This document shows, piece by piece, positions 9,353 to 17,735 of a DNA stretch of 38,442 bases. The notes beneath the pieces are model-generated. The model did no database searches. It was not told where the DNA came from and worked only from the letters and a program-made list of their open reading frames with translations. The number at the start of each line of letters is the position of its first letter. The first letter of the stretch is position 1. A program made the translations under genes and the position numbers. Origin of the DNA: CAZSSM01 sp964609385 (GTDB taxonomy: Bacteria; Planctomycetota; Planctomycetia; Isosphaerales; Isosphaeraceae); contig CAZSSM010000066.1 in assembly GCA_964609385.1 (NCBI GenBank), positions 1 to 38,442 of the forward strand, written 5' to 3'.

Positions 9353-12300
9353 ACGGCGTGATCCGTTGGGTCATCAACAATAGCCCGGCCGTCAACATCT
9401 TCGTCACCGCCCTGCTGATCGTCGGCGCGATCATCATGGTCAACCTCCGACGCGCCAGCTTCCCCGAGTTCCAGATCGAGGTCGTGCTGGTCACCGTCCA
9501 ATACCCCGGCGCCAGTCCCTCAGAGGTCGAGGAGGGGATCTGTCAGAAGATCGAGGAGGCCGTCCGATCCATTGAGGGGATCGACGAGATCACCTCAGTG
9601 GCACGCGAGGGTGTCGGCTTCGTCGTCATCGAACTGGTCAGCGGGATCGGCAACATCGACAAGGTCGTCAACGAGATCCGCAACGGCGTCGACCAGATCC
9701 CCAGTTTCCCCGAGCTTTCCGAAGACCCCGACGTCAAGCAGGTCACCTTCCGGACCCCAGCCGTTCGGCTGGTCGTTTACGGCGGTCAGGAGATCCCTGA
9801 CGACCTCGACCCCGAACAGCGGAGCCGGATGCAACTCCGGCAGGACATTCAACTCCGCGAGGTCGCCGAAACGGTCCGCGACGATCTGCTCAATACTGAG
9901 GCGATCTCCACAGTCGACCTGATCGCCGCCCGCGACTTCCAGATCGACGTGGAGATCCCCGAGGAACGGCTCCGCGCCTACGACCTCTCGCTCTTGGAAG
10001 CAGCCAACCGGATCCGTCTGGAAAACATCGAATTGCCCGCCGGCGACATCAAGGCCGCCGGCAGCGAATACCTGGTCCGTGGCAAGAACAAACGACTCAC
10101 CGGCGACGGCATCGCCGAGCTGCCCCTGATCCGTCAGGCAGACGGGACCATCCTCGATGTCGGTGACATCGGCGAGGTCCGCGACGGATTCGCCGATCAA
10201 CCCCAACGCAATTATGTTTCGATCTATGATGAGCAGACAGGTCTGGCAAACCAATACCCAGCCATGCTTATGACTGTGCTGAGTACCAACGACGAGGACA
10301 TCATTAAGATCACCGACTCGGTCCGTGACTACGCCGAGAACGTCGAGCTGCCCCCCGGCTACGGCATCGAGACCTATGACGACGTTTCGATCGTCGTTCG
10401 GGATCGCCTGGATACGCTCAGTAAAAATGGAGTGACCGGCCTGATCCTCGTGTTAGTTGTGCTCAGCTTGTTCCTCGAGTTCCGCCTGGCCTTCTGGGTC
10501 GCCCTCGGGATCCCAGTTTCGGTCGCCGGCGCCTTTGCGGTGATGTCAGGCCTGGACGTGACCCTGAACTTCATTACCAGCTTCGCGTTTATCCTCGCCC
10601 TGGGGATCGTCGTCGACGACGCGATCGTTGTCGGCGAGAACGTCTTCCGCCACCGCGAGATGGGCAAGTCGCTGGGACGCGCAGCCATCGACGGGACCGC
10701 CGAGGTCTTGCCGGCAGTCACCACCTCAGTGCTCACCACCGTCATGGCCTTCATGCCGCTCTTGTTCGTTAGCGGGACCTTGGGCAAGGTGATCGCCGTG
10801 ATGCCGGTGGTGGTCATCTCGATGCTGCTCTTCTCGCTTTTCGAGAGCTTCTTGATCCTGCCCAATCACTTGGCCCACAAGCCCGGCCTGTTCGCCAAGG
10901 CGATGCGGGGAATCTACTGGCTGTTTCTGCCGATTCTCTACGTGCCGGTCTGGTTGTTCCGTCAGGGACCGATGCGAGCCTATGGCTGGTTACGTCGAGG
11001 CGCCGAAGCGGGCCTCAACGGCTTGATCCAAGGGATCTACACACCGATCGTGCGGGCCGCCGTGGCGATGCCGCTAATCGTCGTCTCCGGGGCGGTCGCC
11101 GCGTTACTGCTTTGTGTCGGGCTGGTCCTGGGCGGATTCACCCCGTTTGTGGTCTTCCCCAAGATCGACGGGAACTTCATCCGAGCCACCGTCAGCTTCC
11201 CACGCGGGACACCAGCCGAGTTCACCGACCGCGCTCTTCGGCAGATCGGCGATGGGTTCAACCAGCTCCAGGCCGAATACGAGTCCGAGCGCGGTCGTGC
11301 CCCCGGGCGGCTCCTGGTCCGTTCGGTCGGTTACTCCGAGATCCAATCGGCCGGCGCCACTGCAACCAACGAAGACACTGGCTCACACGTCGGACAGGTC
11401 TCCGTCGAGTTGATTGACAGCGCCTCCAGGCCCGACCTTCGTAGTGCTGAGATCCTCGCTCGCTGGCGTGAGATCGTCGGCGAGATTCCCGGGGCCGATA
11501 AGGTTTCCTTCGCCGAAGCCGCCATCGGGCCCGCCGCCAAGCCGATCGAGTTCAAGCTCGTCGGCCGGGATCTGGACCAACTCCGGCAGCTCGCCGACGT
11601 CTGCAAAGACTACCTAGAAACGCAGGTCGGCGTCTTCGACATCCAGGACGACGCTGAGCCGGGCAAGCCCGAGCTTCAGGTCCGCGTCAAACCCGAGGCC
11701 GAGGCATTGGGGGTCGACACCCAGAGCCTGGCCCGGACCGTCCGCGCCACCTACTATGGTGAGGAAGTCATGCGTCTTCAGCGCGGCCGGCACGAGGTCA
11801 AGCTGATGGTCCGCTACCCCGAGGACGAGCGGAACTCGCTGCTGAACCTCGACGAGATCCGGATCCGCAGCCGTGAAGGGGAGATCCCGCTCCGCGAGGT
11901 CGCCCAGATCGATGAGCGTCGCGGATACTCCGAGATCAACCGCGTCGACCAGCTTCGGTCGGTCACCGTCACCGCCGACCTCGATGAAGATCGGGCCAAC
12001 GCCCGCGCGATCATGGCCTCCATGCAGCGCGAGTTCTTCCCCAAGCTCGTCGCCGAGAATGAAGGCATCGAAGTCCGCATCGAAGGTCAGCAAAAGGATT
12101 CCGAGGAATCCGTCGGTAGCCTGATCGCCGGCTTCGGCATCGCCATGTGCGGGATGTTCGTCCTGCTGACGATTCAGTTCCGCAGCTACCTCCAGCCCGC
12201 TTTCATCCTGACGATCGTCCCGTTCGGCCTCATCGGCGCGATCCTCGGGCACCTCCTGCTGGGCCTTCCGCTGACCCTCTTTAGCCTCTTCGGCCTCGTT

Positions 12301-12660
12301 GCCCTTTCCGGCGTGTTGGTCAATGACTCGATCGTGCTCATCGACTTCATCAACCGGAAGGTCAACGAGTCGGCGCCGGTGATCCCCGCGCTCATCGAGG
12401 CCGGTCAGACCCGGTTCCGACCCGTCCTATTGACCTCGATGACCACCATCGTCGGGGTCGCCCCGCTGCTCTTCGAGAAGTCGTTGCAGGTCCAGATCCT
12501 CATCCCAATGGCCACCAGCCTCGCCTTCGGCCTCCTGCTGGCCACCCTGCTGGTGCTCGTGCTGGTGCCCTCGCTGTACGCGATCTACGCTCGGTACATC
12601 GTCGGGATCGATCCCAAGACTGGCGCTCTGAAGTCGATCCGACAGGATCTGGCCGACTGA
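9349..12660 (+). CDS. RND efflux transporter permease (AcrB/MdtC-like)
   Basis: At 1103 residues this is slightly longer than AcrB (about 1050). TM1 lies at residues 10-30. A large periplasmic porter domain follows, then a TM bundle containing LALGIVVDDAIVVGENV with the paired Asp needed for proton relay. A second periplasmic domain precedes the last TM bundle (ALSGVLVNDSIVLIDFIN). The duplicated two-half architecture is typical of the hydrophobe/amphiphile efflux group rather than a heavy-metal pump, although the substrate cannot be read from sequence. It overlaps the adaptor gene by 4 bp and is followed by a GC-rich hairpin at 12732. The upstream MarR gene probably controls the cluster. Confidence 0.93.
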   Translation: MNGVIRWVINNSPAVNIFVTALLIVGAIIMVNLRRASFPEFQIEVVLVTVQYPGASPSEVEEGICQKIEEAVRSIEGIDEITSVAREGVGFVVIELVSGIGNIDKVVNEIRNGVDQIPSFPELSEDPDVKQVTFRTPAVRLVVYGGQEIPDDLDPEQRSRMQLRQDIQLREVAETVRDDLLNTEAISTVDLIAARDFQIDVEIPEERLRAYDLSLLEAANRIRLENIELPAGDIKAAGSEYLVRGKNKRLTGDGIAELPLIRQADGTILDVGDIGEVRDGFADQPQRNYVSIYDEQTGLANQYPAMLMTVLSTNDEDIIKITDSVRDYAENVELPPGYGIETYDDVSIVVRDRLDTLSKNGVTGLILVLVVLSLFLEFRLAFWVALGIPVSVAGAFAVMSGLDVTLNFITSFAFILALGIVVDDAIVVGENVFRHREMGKSLGRAAIDGTAEVLPAVTTSVLTTVMAFMPLLFVSGTLGKVIAVMPVVVISMLLFSLFESFLILPNHLAHKPGLFAKAMRGIYWLFLPILYVPVWLFRQGPMRAYGWLRRGAEAGLNGLIQGIYTPIVRAAVAMPLIVVSGAVAALLLCVGLVLGGFTPFVVFPKIDGNFIRATVSFPRGTPAEFTDRALRQIGDGFNQLQAEYESERGRAPGRLLVRSVGYSEIQSAGATATNEDTGSHVGQVSVELIDSASRPDLRSAEILARWREIVGEIPGADKVSFAEAAIGPAAKPIEFKLVGRDLDQLRQLADVCKDYLETQVGVFDIQDDAEPGKPELQVRVKPEAEALGVDTQSLARTVRATYYGEEVMRLQRGRHEVKLMVRYPEDERNSLLNLDEIRIRSREGEIPLREVAQIDERRGYSEINRVDQLRSVTVTADLDEDRANARAIMASMQREFFPKLVAENEGIEVRIEGQQKDSEESVGSLIAGFGIAMCGMFVLLTIQFRSYLQPAFILTIVPFGLIGAILGHLLLGLPLTLFSLFGLVALSGVLVNDSIVLIDFINRKVNESAPVIPALIEAGQTRFRPVLLTSMTTIVGVAPLLFEKSLQVQILIPMATSLAFGLLLATLLVLVLVPSLYAIYARYIVGIDPKTGALKSIRQDLAD

Positions 12661-12731
12661 CCCACTCTCCTGTGATCGCCCCTTGACGCCAGATCACGTC
12701 GCTCCGTGGGTCGCCTCACTTGATATCCTCC

Positions 12732-12762
12732 AACGGCCGCGTCGGGTCTCCACGCGGCCGTT
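12732..12762 (+). terminator. Terminator-like hairpin after the RND operon
   Basis: An 11-bp perfect stem (12732-12742 with 12752-12762, core ACGGCCGCGT) with a 9-nt loop, followed by TTCTCGTTT. It lies 72 bases after the pump stop codon, which is the expected place for the operon's intrinsic terminator. Confidence 0.7.
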
Positions 12763-12852
12763 CTCGTTTCGGCCTCGCCCGAGTCCCTCAGGTCACACTC
12801 GATTCGTGGAAGGACTCGCGTCTCCCGAACCTCAAGCAATTCCGAGCCAATC

Positions 12853-12885
12853 AACATAGCGGGCAACGCGCTCGCCCGTTATGTT
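12853..12885. repeat. 12-bp inverted repeat (hairpin)
   Basis: AACATAGCGGGC (12853-12864) pairs with GCCCGTTATGTT (12874-12885) with one G-U wobble and a 9-nt loop. It is the second of three consecutive hairpins in this intergenic region. A weak T-run (CTTTT) follows 7 bases later. It could be a second terminator, an RNA structure or a protein site. Confidence 0.6.
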
Positions 12886-12909
12886 AAGAACTTTTCCCAA
12901 TCGCTGTTT

Positions 12910-12941
12910 CACGAACCGTCAGCCCAATCCAGCGGTTCGTG
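12910..12941 (+). terminator. Hairpin plus T-rich tail just before a start codon
   Basis: CACGAACCG (12910-12918) pairs perfectly with CGGTTCGTG (12933-12941) across a 14-nt loop, and GTTTGTTTT follows directly. This has the form of an intrinsic terminator, yet it ends only 24 bases before the ATG at 12966. It could insulate the gene or act as an attenuator in its leader. Confidence 0.55.
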
Positions 12942-12965
12942 GTTTGTTTTGCGAAGGTTCAAACG

Positions 12966-13385
12966 ATGGGTGTCTCCGTCCGCAAGCGCATGCCGCGTGA
13001 GGTTCAACGCAACCGGCATCGGATCAACAAGCACAAGCGACACTTCCCCCATCTCTACCCGGTCCGGACCCGCCAGATGCTCAAGCTCCGACTGGTCGAT
13101 GCCCAGCACGTGCCGCTGGAAGGCCTGACCGTGACGATCGTCGACTGCCAACGGGATCGCGATAACACGACAGCCGGGCAGACCGACGCCCGTGGTGAGA
13201 TCGCCCTGCCAACCGGCAAGTCGGCCATGCGCGCCACATTGACGATCGCCCAAGGGGACGCGACCAAGCAGATCGCCGAGACCACCCAGAAACTCTTGGA
13301 CTCCCGGACCCTCGGGCTCGATGAGGTCGAAGGCCATGAGGGGACGGTCATCCTCCGGACCGGTGACATTCTGACCGTCGCCTGA
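12966..13385 (+). CDS. Hypothetical small protein with basic N terminus
   Basis: A 139-residue protein that I do not recognise. Residues 1-35 are very basic (VRKRMPREVQRNRHRINKHK) with no hydrophobic signal. From about residue 38 a beta-rich segment reads MLKLRLVDAQHVPLEGLTVTIVD, and TDARGEIALPTGK follows. This resembles the carboxypeptidase-regulatory or Ig-like fold used in surface and matrix proteins, but the match is loose. The start at 12966 has GAAGG 8 bases upstream, whereas the earlier ATG at 12939 lies inside the preceding hairpin's flank. The stop is 38 bases before the sulfatase start, so the two may be co-transcribed. Confidence 0.6.
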   Translation: MGVSVRKRMPREVQRNRHRINKHKRHFPHLYPVRTRQMLKLRLVDAQHVPLEGLTVTIVDCQRDRDNTTAGQTDARGEIALPTGKSAMRATLTIAQGDATKQIAETTQKLLDSRTLGLDEVEGHEGTVILRTGDILTVA

Positions 13386-13423
13386 TTTTCATCTGTTCGT
13401 CCCACAAAGCTGGGAGCATCCCG

Positions 13424-14938
13424 ATGAACCGCCGCCTCGCTGCCCTCGCCCTCCTGTGTTGGATCATCTTCGGGGCCGGATTGGCACGCGGCGGCGATCC
13501 CGGTGCATCCTCGACGGCTTTCCGAGACGAAGATCGGCCGCCCAACGTCGTCCTGATCATGGCCGACGACCTGGGATTCGGCGACCTTGGCTGCTACGGG
13601 CAGCGGATCATCCAAACGCCCCACATTGACCGGATCGCCGAGGAGGGTGTCCGGTTCACCCAGTTCTATTCGGGGTTCCCGGTCTGCGCTCCGGCGCGTT
13701 GCTCATTGTTAACGGGTATGCACGCCGGCCATTGCGAAATCCGCAACAACGGCAATCCACCCGGTCGACAACGAGACGACGAACGGTCCCTCTTCCCCGG
13801 CCAAAACCCGATTCCCGATGAATTGATCACCTTGGCTGAACTGTTTCGGGATCGCGGCTATGCCACTGGCGCGATGGGCAAATGGGGCCTCGGCTTCGAG
13901 GGCTCCTCGGGCGATCCCAACCGCCAAGGGTTCGACCTCTTTTTCGGCTTCCTCTGCCAGGTTCATGCCCACAACCACTATCCGCGTTTCCTCTGGCGGA
14001 ACGACAGACAGATCGTCTTGGAAGGCAATGATCGGACCCTCGAAGGCGCTGCCTATTCCCAAGACTTGTTCATCGACGAAGCCGTCGCTTTCATCGAGCG
14101 GAACGTCGAAACACCGTTCTTCCTCTACCTACCATTCGCCGTGCCGCACCTCTCGATTCAGGTGCCCGGCGAGTCGGTCGAGCCATACCGCGATCGGATT
14201 GTCGAGGCCGATCATGAGCCCGGTAACTACTACCTTCGCCACCCAAGCCCGCGCGCTGGGTATGCCGGAATGGTCACGCGGATGGACCAAGGGGTCGGAC
14301 GTGTTCTCCAGACCCTCCAGGAGTCGGGCCTCGACGACCGGACGATCGTCCTGTTCACCTCCGATAACGGCCCAGCCTTTAACCGATTGGGCGGGACCGA
14401 CTCAGCCTACTTCCAGTCCAGCGGTGGACTCCGAGGCCTCAAAGGCTCGGTCTATGAAGGCGGGATCCGAGTCCCACTCGTCGTCCGTTGGCTAGGTCGA
14501 ACCCCCGAGGGGACCGTCTCGGACCTGCCCGCCTACTTCGCCGATATGCTGCCCACGCTTCTGGAGTTGATCGAGGCCCCCGAGGCGATCCCCAACGATG
14601 TCGATGGCCTTAGCCTCGCCCCGACGATCCTCGGCCGACCGCAAGACCACCAGCCGACCCATGATTACCTCTATTGGGAGTTCCCCGGCTACGGCGGCCA
14701 ACAGGCGATCCGGCAAGGCGACTGGAAAGCCGTCCGGCAACAACTCCGGCGGGGAACGATCCAGTCCGAACTCTACGACCTCAACGATGACCCCAGCGAA
14801 TCGAACGACTTGGCCGAGGATCGTCCCGAGATCGTCGAGCGTCTGGAGGCGCTGATGTCCGAAGCCCATACACCCTCAGATCGCTTCCCCCTGCCTTCCA
14901 TCGACACCCAAGTCGATCTTCGAGGTGCGCGACGTTGA
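13424..14938 (+). CDS. Exported sulfatase (arylsulfatase A-like)
   Basis: A 504-residue sulfatase with an N-terminal signal peptide (MNRRLAALALLCWIIFGAG). The metal-binding MADDLGFGDLGCYG follows near residue 46. The active-site CAPARCSLLTG has Cys88 in the C-x-P-x-R pattern that is converted to formylglycine. GAMGKWGLG and FTSDNGPA supply further conserved active-site residues, and the C-terminal WKAVR and LYDLNDDPSE segments are typical of the family. It hydrolyses sulfate esters outside the cytoplasm; planctomycetes carry many such enzymes for sulfated polysaccharides, but the substrate cannot be told here. No formylglycine-generating enzyme is in the window, so maturation must come from elsewhere. 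Confidence 0.94.
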   Translation: MNRRLAALALLCWIIFGAGLARGGDPGASSTAFRDEDRPPNVVLIMADDLGFGDLGCYGQRIIQTPHIDRIAEEGVRFTQFYSGFPVCAPARCSLLTGMHAGHCEIRNNGNPPGRQRDDERSLFPGQNPIPDELITLAELFRDRGYATGAMGKWGLGFEGSSGDPNRQGFDLFFGFLCQVHAHNHYPRFLWRNDRQIVLEGNDRTLEGAAYSQDLFIDEAVAFIERNVETPFFLYLPFAVPHLSIQVPGESVEPYRDRIVEADHEPGNYYLRHPSPRAGYAGMVTRMDQGVGRVLQTLQESGLDDRTIVLFTSDNGPAFNRLGGTDSAYFQSSGGLRGLKGSVYEGGIRVPLVVRWLGRTPEGTVSDLPAYFADMLPTLLELIEAPEAIPNDVDGLSLAPTILGRPQDHQPTHDYLYWEFPGYGGQQAIRQGDWKAVRQQLRRGTIQSELYDLNDDPSESNDLAEDRPEIVERLEALMSEAHTPSDRFPLPSIDTQVDLRGARR

Positions 14939-14956
14939 GCCTATCCATTCTCCTAC

Positions 14957-14988
14957 TGAATTTTTGACGATCACTGGACAAAAATTCA
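14957..14988. terminator. AT-rich 10-bp inverted repeat after the sulfatase gene
   Basis: TGAATTTTTG (14957-14966) and CAAAAATTCA (14979-14988) are perfect inverted repeats with a 12-nt loop, 18 bases after the sulfatase stop. There is no U-tract after the right arm, so intrinsic termination is uncertain. Position favours a 3' structure of the sulfatase transcript. Confidence 0.45.
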
Positions 14989-15084
14989 CACCTTGAGCAT
15001 AATCTGCTCTGGCGTGAGATTGTCCGCCTGTTCCATGGCACTGTGCCATTGGGTTCGTCGACATTCGAAGGGAGTTTGTGTGCG

Positions 15085-15696
15085 ATGAGCATTTCATCCT
15101 GGGTGCGATCGGGGTTGGGTCTTGTGATCCTGGTGGGGATCCTCGGGTGGGTCACCTCGCAGGGAAGTGGCAGCGCCCTCCAAGACGAAGTGGACGTTCC
15201 GATAATCTCTCCGAGCCCAGAACACGAGATTCTGACCCGCGAAGTCGGGACCTGGGTCGCCGAAGGTCGCTGGTATCCCGGCGGACCGGATTCCGACCCG
15301 GTCGCTTTCCAAGGCGAGGAGACCTGTCGGATGGTCGGCGACTTCTGGCTCGTCACCGACTACCGTTCCGAGATGTTCGGCCAGGCCGTGGCCGGACACT
15401 CTCAACTCGGATTCGACCCCGATCGTGGTGTCTACTATGGCACCTGGATCGACTCGATGGCCCCAAGCCTCCTCATGCTTGAGGGATCGTATGACGACGA
15501 GACTCAGACCCTAACCCTCGTCGGCACCATGACTGATCCTAAAAGCGGGCGCAAAGAACCGATTCGGCTCCAGACCACCTATGTCTCGGAGACGACCAAG
15601 CGGTTCTCCATGGCGATCACCTCGCCTGATGCTCCCGGCCAATTCGTCGACGAATTGGTGATGACGTACCGCCGAAAGCCGAACGACGATCGTTGA
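15085..15696 (+). CDS. Exported DUF1579 domain protein
   Basis: A 203-residue protein with an N-terminal hydrophobic segment (VRSGLGLVILVGILGWVTS) that serves as signal or anchor. The mature part begins near residue 40 and contains the DUF1579 pattern: HEILTREVGTWVAEGRWYPG, then CRMVGDFWLVTDY, and HSQLGFDPDRGVYYGTWID. The fold is predicted to be a lipocalin-like beta barrel of unknown ligand. The frame is open from 15043, but GAAGGGAG at 15067-15074 places the start at the ATG at 15085. A small hairpin (15035-15049) lies just upstream. The gene is convergent with the PEP-CTERM gene that follows. Confidence 0.85.
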   Translation: MSISSWVRSGLGLVILVGILGWVTSQGSGSALQDEVDVPIISPSPEHEILTREVGTWVAEGRWYPGGPDSDPVAFQGEETCRMVGDFWLVTDYRSEMFGQAVAGHSQLGFDPDRGVYYGTWIDSMAPSLLMLEGSYDDETQTLTLVGTMTDPKSGRKEPIRLQTTYVSETTKRFSMAITSPDAPGQFVDELVMTYRRKPNDDR

Positions 15697-15714
15697 CGAA
15701 CGCCGAACGAGGAA

Positions 15715-15763
15715 GACCGGCACATCGGACCTAGCCCTGATCGAACGGGCCGATGTGCCGGTC
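15715..15763. terminator. 14-bp hairpin between convergent genes
   Basis: GACCGGCACATCGG (15715-15728) pairs perfectly with 15750-15763 across a 21-nt loop. It lies 18 bases after the DUF1579 stop and 45 bases from the PEP-CTERM stop on the other strand, so it probably ends transcription from both sides. Confidence 0.72.
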
Positions 15764-15807
15764 ACATCTGTGCTTAAATCAGGTGCCAGCAAGATCAAAC
15801 AGTCTCA

Positions 15808-16719
15808 TCAAACCCGTCGACGCTTGATCGCCGCGCCGAAGACCAACACCAGGCCGCTGGCCAGCATCATGACGGTCGAGGGCTCGGGAACGAAGATCGA
15901 GATCGAATAGAAGCCGGACCCGAATGCATCACTCCCACCATCGAAATCGAAATCGCTGAAGCCCGAAATTGCGAAGTTGACCGTCCCGTCCGCATTGACC
16001 ACGGCGTCGATCGAGGACAGTAAATCAACCCCGCCATCATCATCGTCATCGATCAATAAGCCCGTCTCGTCGAAGATCCCGAGCACAGAATCAAACATGG
16101 CGTCTTCTACGGTAATCGTGACGGTCGTCCCTGGCGTCAAACCTTCGATGGTAAAAAAATCGATGTCAGGCGTCGCATCACCGACGAAGGTCGATGTTCC
16201 CAACTGAAGGTAGAGGTTATAGGCGCCGAATTCTCCATGATCCCCGATGAAATCGAAGTCTGGGAACCCACTCACATCGAGCAGGATCGAGCCATCCGAG
16301 TTGACCGTGCCGCTCAAAGCCGAGGCAAACCCATCACCGAGTGGGCTTGAGTCGTCGTCGAAGTCAATTTCGAAGAAAAACTCGTCCAACGATCGGAGAA
16401 GCGTATCGGGAATCCCAAAGAACGCTTCGGGAGTGTTGTCAATAAACACGAAAAACTCTTCTCCAGGTGTCAACCCGAAGAAGTCGGGAAAATCAACAGA
16501 TCCGGGAAGCAGATCGCCCAAGAAGAATCCGTCGACCTCGAATTGACCGCGGAATCCCTCGATCAACGTCGTATCGGGACCGAAGACGTTGGCAGTGGCG
16601 AACGTGTTGTTAGGCGAGCCGGGATCCTCAGACTCAAAGACCGTGGTAGCGAACGCGATGTCGGTGGACAGGTAAAGGCCCATCGCAAAGACAAGCGACT
16701 GCAATGTCCGACGCATCAT
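15808..16719 (-). CDS. PEP-CTERM sorting-domain protein (DVUA0089-like)
   Basis: A 303-residue exported protein. The start has two ATGs in a row (16719 and 16716) behind AAGGAA; the frame is open back to 16800 but upstream residues look non-coding. A signal peptide follows (MRRTLQSLVFAMGLYLSTDIAFA). The mature part is very acidic, rich in Asp, Phe and Gly, and contains two related units (VSGFPDFDF and ISGFSDFDF), each preceded by a TVN(S/A)DG-type segment. The C terminus is a clear PEP-CTERM signal: VPEPST, a hydrophobic helix, then KRRRV. Exosortase would cleave it and release or anchor it to the envelope. Asp clusters suggest calcium binding. No exosortase gene lies in the window. Confidence 0.88.
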   Translation of the reverse strand: MMRRTLQSLVFAMGLYLSTDIAFATTVFESEDPGSPNNTFATANVFGPDTTLIEGFRGQFEVDGFFLGDLLPGSVDFPDFFGLTPGEEFFVFIDNTPEAFFGIPDTLLRSLDEFFFEIDFDDDSSPLGDGFASALSGTVNSDGSILLDVSGFPDFDFIGDHGEFGAYNLYLQLGTSTFVGDATPDIDFFTIEGLTPGTTVTITVEDAMFDSVLGIFDETGLLIDDDDDGGVDLLSSIDAVVNADGTVNFAISGFSDFDFDGGSDAFGSGFYSISIFVPEPSTVMMLASGLVLVFGAAIKRRRV

Positions 16720-16816
16720 GGTTTGTGTTCCTTGATCTCGAGCGTCCTGACTCGGGGTCCACTTGGAGGTCATCCCTTCCAAGATCGCGATGCATGACAT
16801 CGTCGATGCTGTTTAC

Positions 16817-16845
16817 CCTTATCACGACTTCTTACTGAGTGACAA
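16817..16845 (-). promoter_or_regulatory. Candidate sigma-70-type promoter for the PEP-CTERM gene
   Basis: On the minus strand TTGTCA (16845-16840) and ATAAGG (16822-16817) are separated by 17 bp, giving a leader of about 90 nt before the ATG at 16719. The -10 box is a weak match, so this is tentative. Confidence 0.3.
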
Positions 16846-17008
16846 GGCCCAAGAAACACGATGCTGATTAATCGCAACCTTGCCCCAATCTCACGAATCC
16901 TCAGGCACCGGTTCCGCAAGCGACTCGGACCCGTTGGACGATCGTGTTGGATCTCGGTCTTTCCGTTTGGCGATGCCGCCCGGGACTCTGCACCGGCCGT
17001 CCAGGAGA

Positions 17009-17449
17009 TCAGTCGGGGAAGATGACACCCTTCTTGAGGATCAGGTTGGCGTAGAGCGCGGTCTCTCCGGTGACGACCACGCCATAGGTGGTTCGAGCCC
17101 GTTCGTAGAAGGCGAACCGTTCGATGGTCCCGATCTGGATGTGGCGCCCTTCGGCGACGTCGAGCAGGGTCTGGTAGGTGTCCCAGATCGGGGCTCGCCC
17201 GTTGGCGTCGTCGACAAACTGCATGACGAAGGCCGGCTCGTCGACAAACGAATCGAGCGGCATCAACTGAAGGATCGCCTCGAGCATCTGCGGGACGTCG
17301 GCCGCATCGGCATGAATAATGCGGTGGGCGACCTCGTGGCTGGGAAAGTTGGCATCGGCCAGGACAAGCTCGTCACCATGGCCCATCTCGGCCAGCATCC
17401 GAAGCAGATCCGGCGGCAGGATTCGGGGGATTCCTTTGAGCATCGTCAT
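17009..17449 (-). CDS. fucU: RbsD/FucU family sugar mutarotase
   Basis: A 146-residue protein of the RbsD/FucU fold. The family signature MGHGDELVLADANFPS is present near residue 22, including the conserved His and Asp. The later FYERARTTYGVVVTGETALYANLILKKG matches the C-terminal motif with Tyr and the EtalYaN segment of FucU rather than RbsD. These enzymes interconvert sugar anomers (fucose or ribose) ahead of the kinase step. No fucose or ribose catabolic genes are nearby, so the physiological sugar is unknown. GAGG lies about 10 bases upstream. The leader carries a segment resembling parts of the TPP riboswitch, described separately. Confidence 0.85.
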   Translation of the reverse strand: MTMLKGIPRILPPDLLRMLAEMGHGDELVLADANFPSHEVAHRIIHADAADVPQMLEAILQLMPLDSFVDEPAFVMQFVDDANGRAPIWDTYQTLLDVAEGRHIQIGTIERFAFYERARTTYGVVVTGETALYANLILKKGVIFPD

Positions 17450-17479
17450 GGGAACAGGACCTCAACTCGACGCGCAGCC

Positions 17480-17530
17480 TGCGCTCTGCCTCGGGGTGGA
17501 TCAGGTTCAGGATATCTAAGAGGCCCCAGG
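17480..17530 (-). promoter_or_regulatory. TPP-riboswitch-like leader segment (degenerate)
   Basis: Read on the minus strand, the leader shows in order CTGGGGCC, CTTAGATAT, GAACCTGATC and AGCGCAGG. These match the order of conserved blocks in the thiamine pyrophosphate riboswitch (GGGGTGCC, CTGAGA, GAACCTGATC, GCGnAGGGA). GAACCTGATC is exact, but the essential CTGAGA reads CTTAGA and the P3 arm is missing. A local stem GCCTC/GAGGC can form. It ends about 30 bases before the fucU start. It may be a decayed or variant element, or chance. Confidence 0.3.
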
Positions 17531-17735
17531 TTAGCAGACACGGATGCGGGTCGACAGCAGCCCCGGTAAGATGGTCCGATCTTCAGTGATCACAGAACGA
17601 CCCTCGACGGCCCTGCGTGACCCAGTCCTCTGGACCGACGCAAGGCCACTCCGATCCATCACGTGCAATCCGTCAGGGGAACGGCCCCAGACCTTCCGTC
17701 TCCACGCTCGTCGATTCTCTATTGCAGAGGAACCG

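Noticed and set aside
17456..17545. Possible small SRP RNA on the minus strand
   Set aside because: The block TGAACCTGATC resembles part of the SRP loop, but the invariant CCGGAAGG and AGCAG segments are missing. The order of blocks fits a TPP-like element better.
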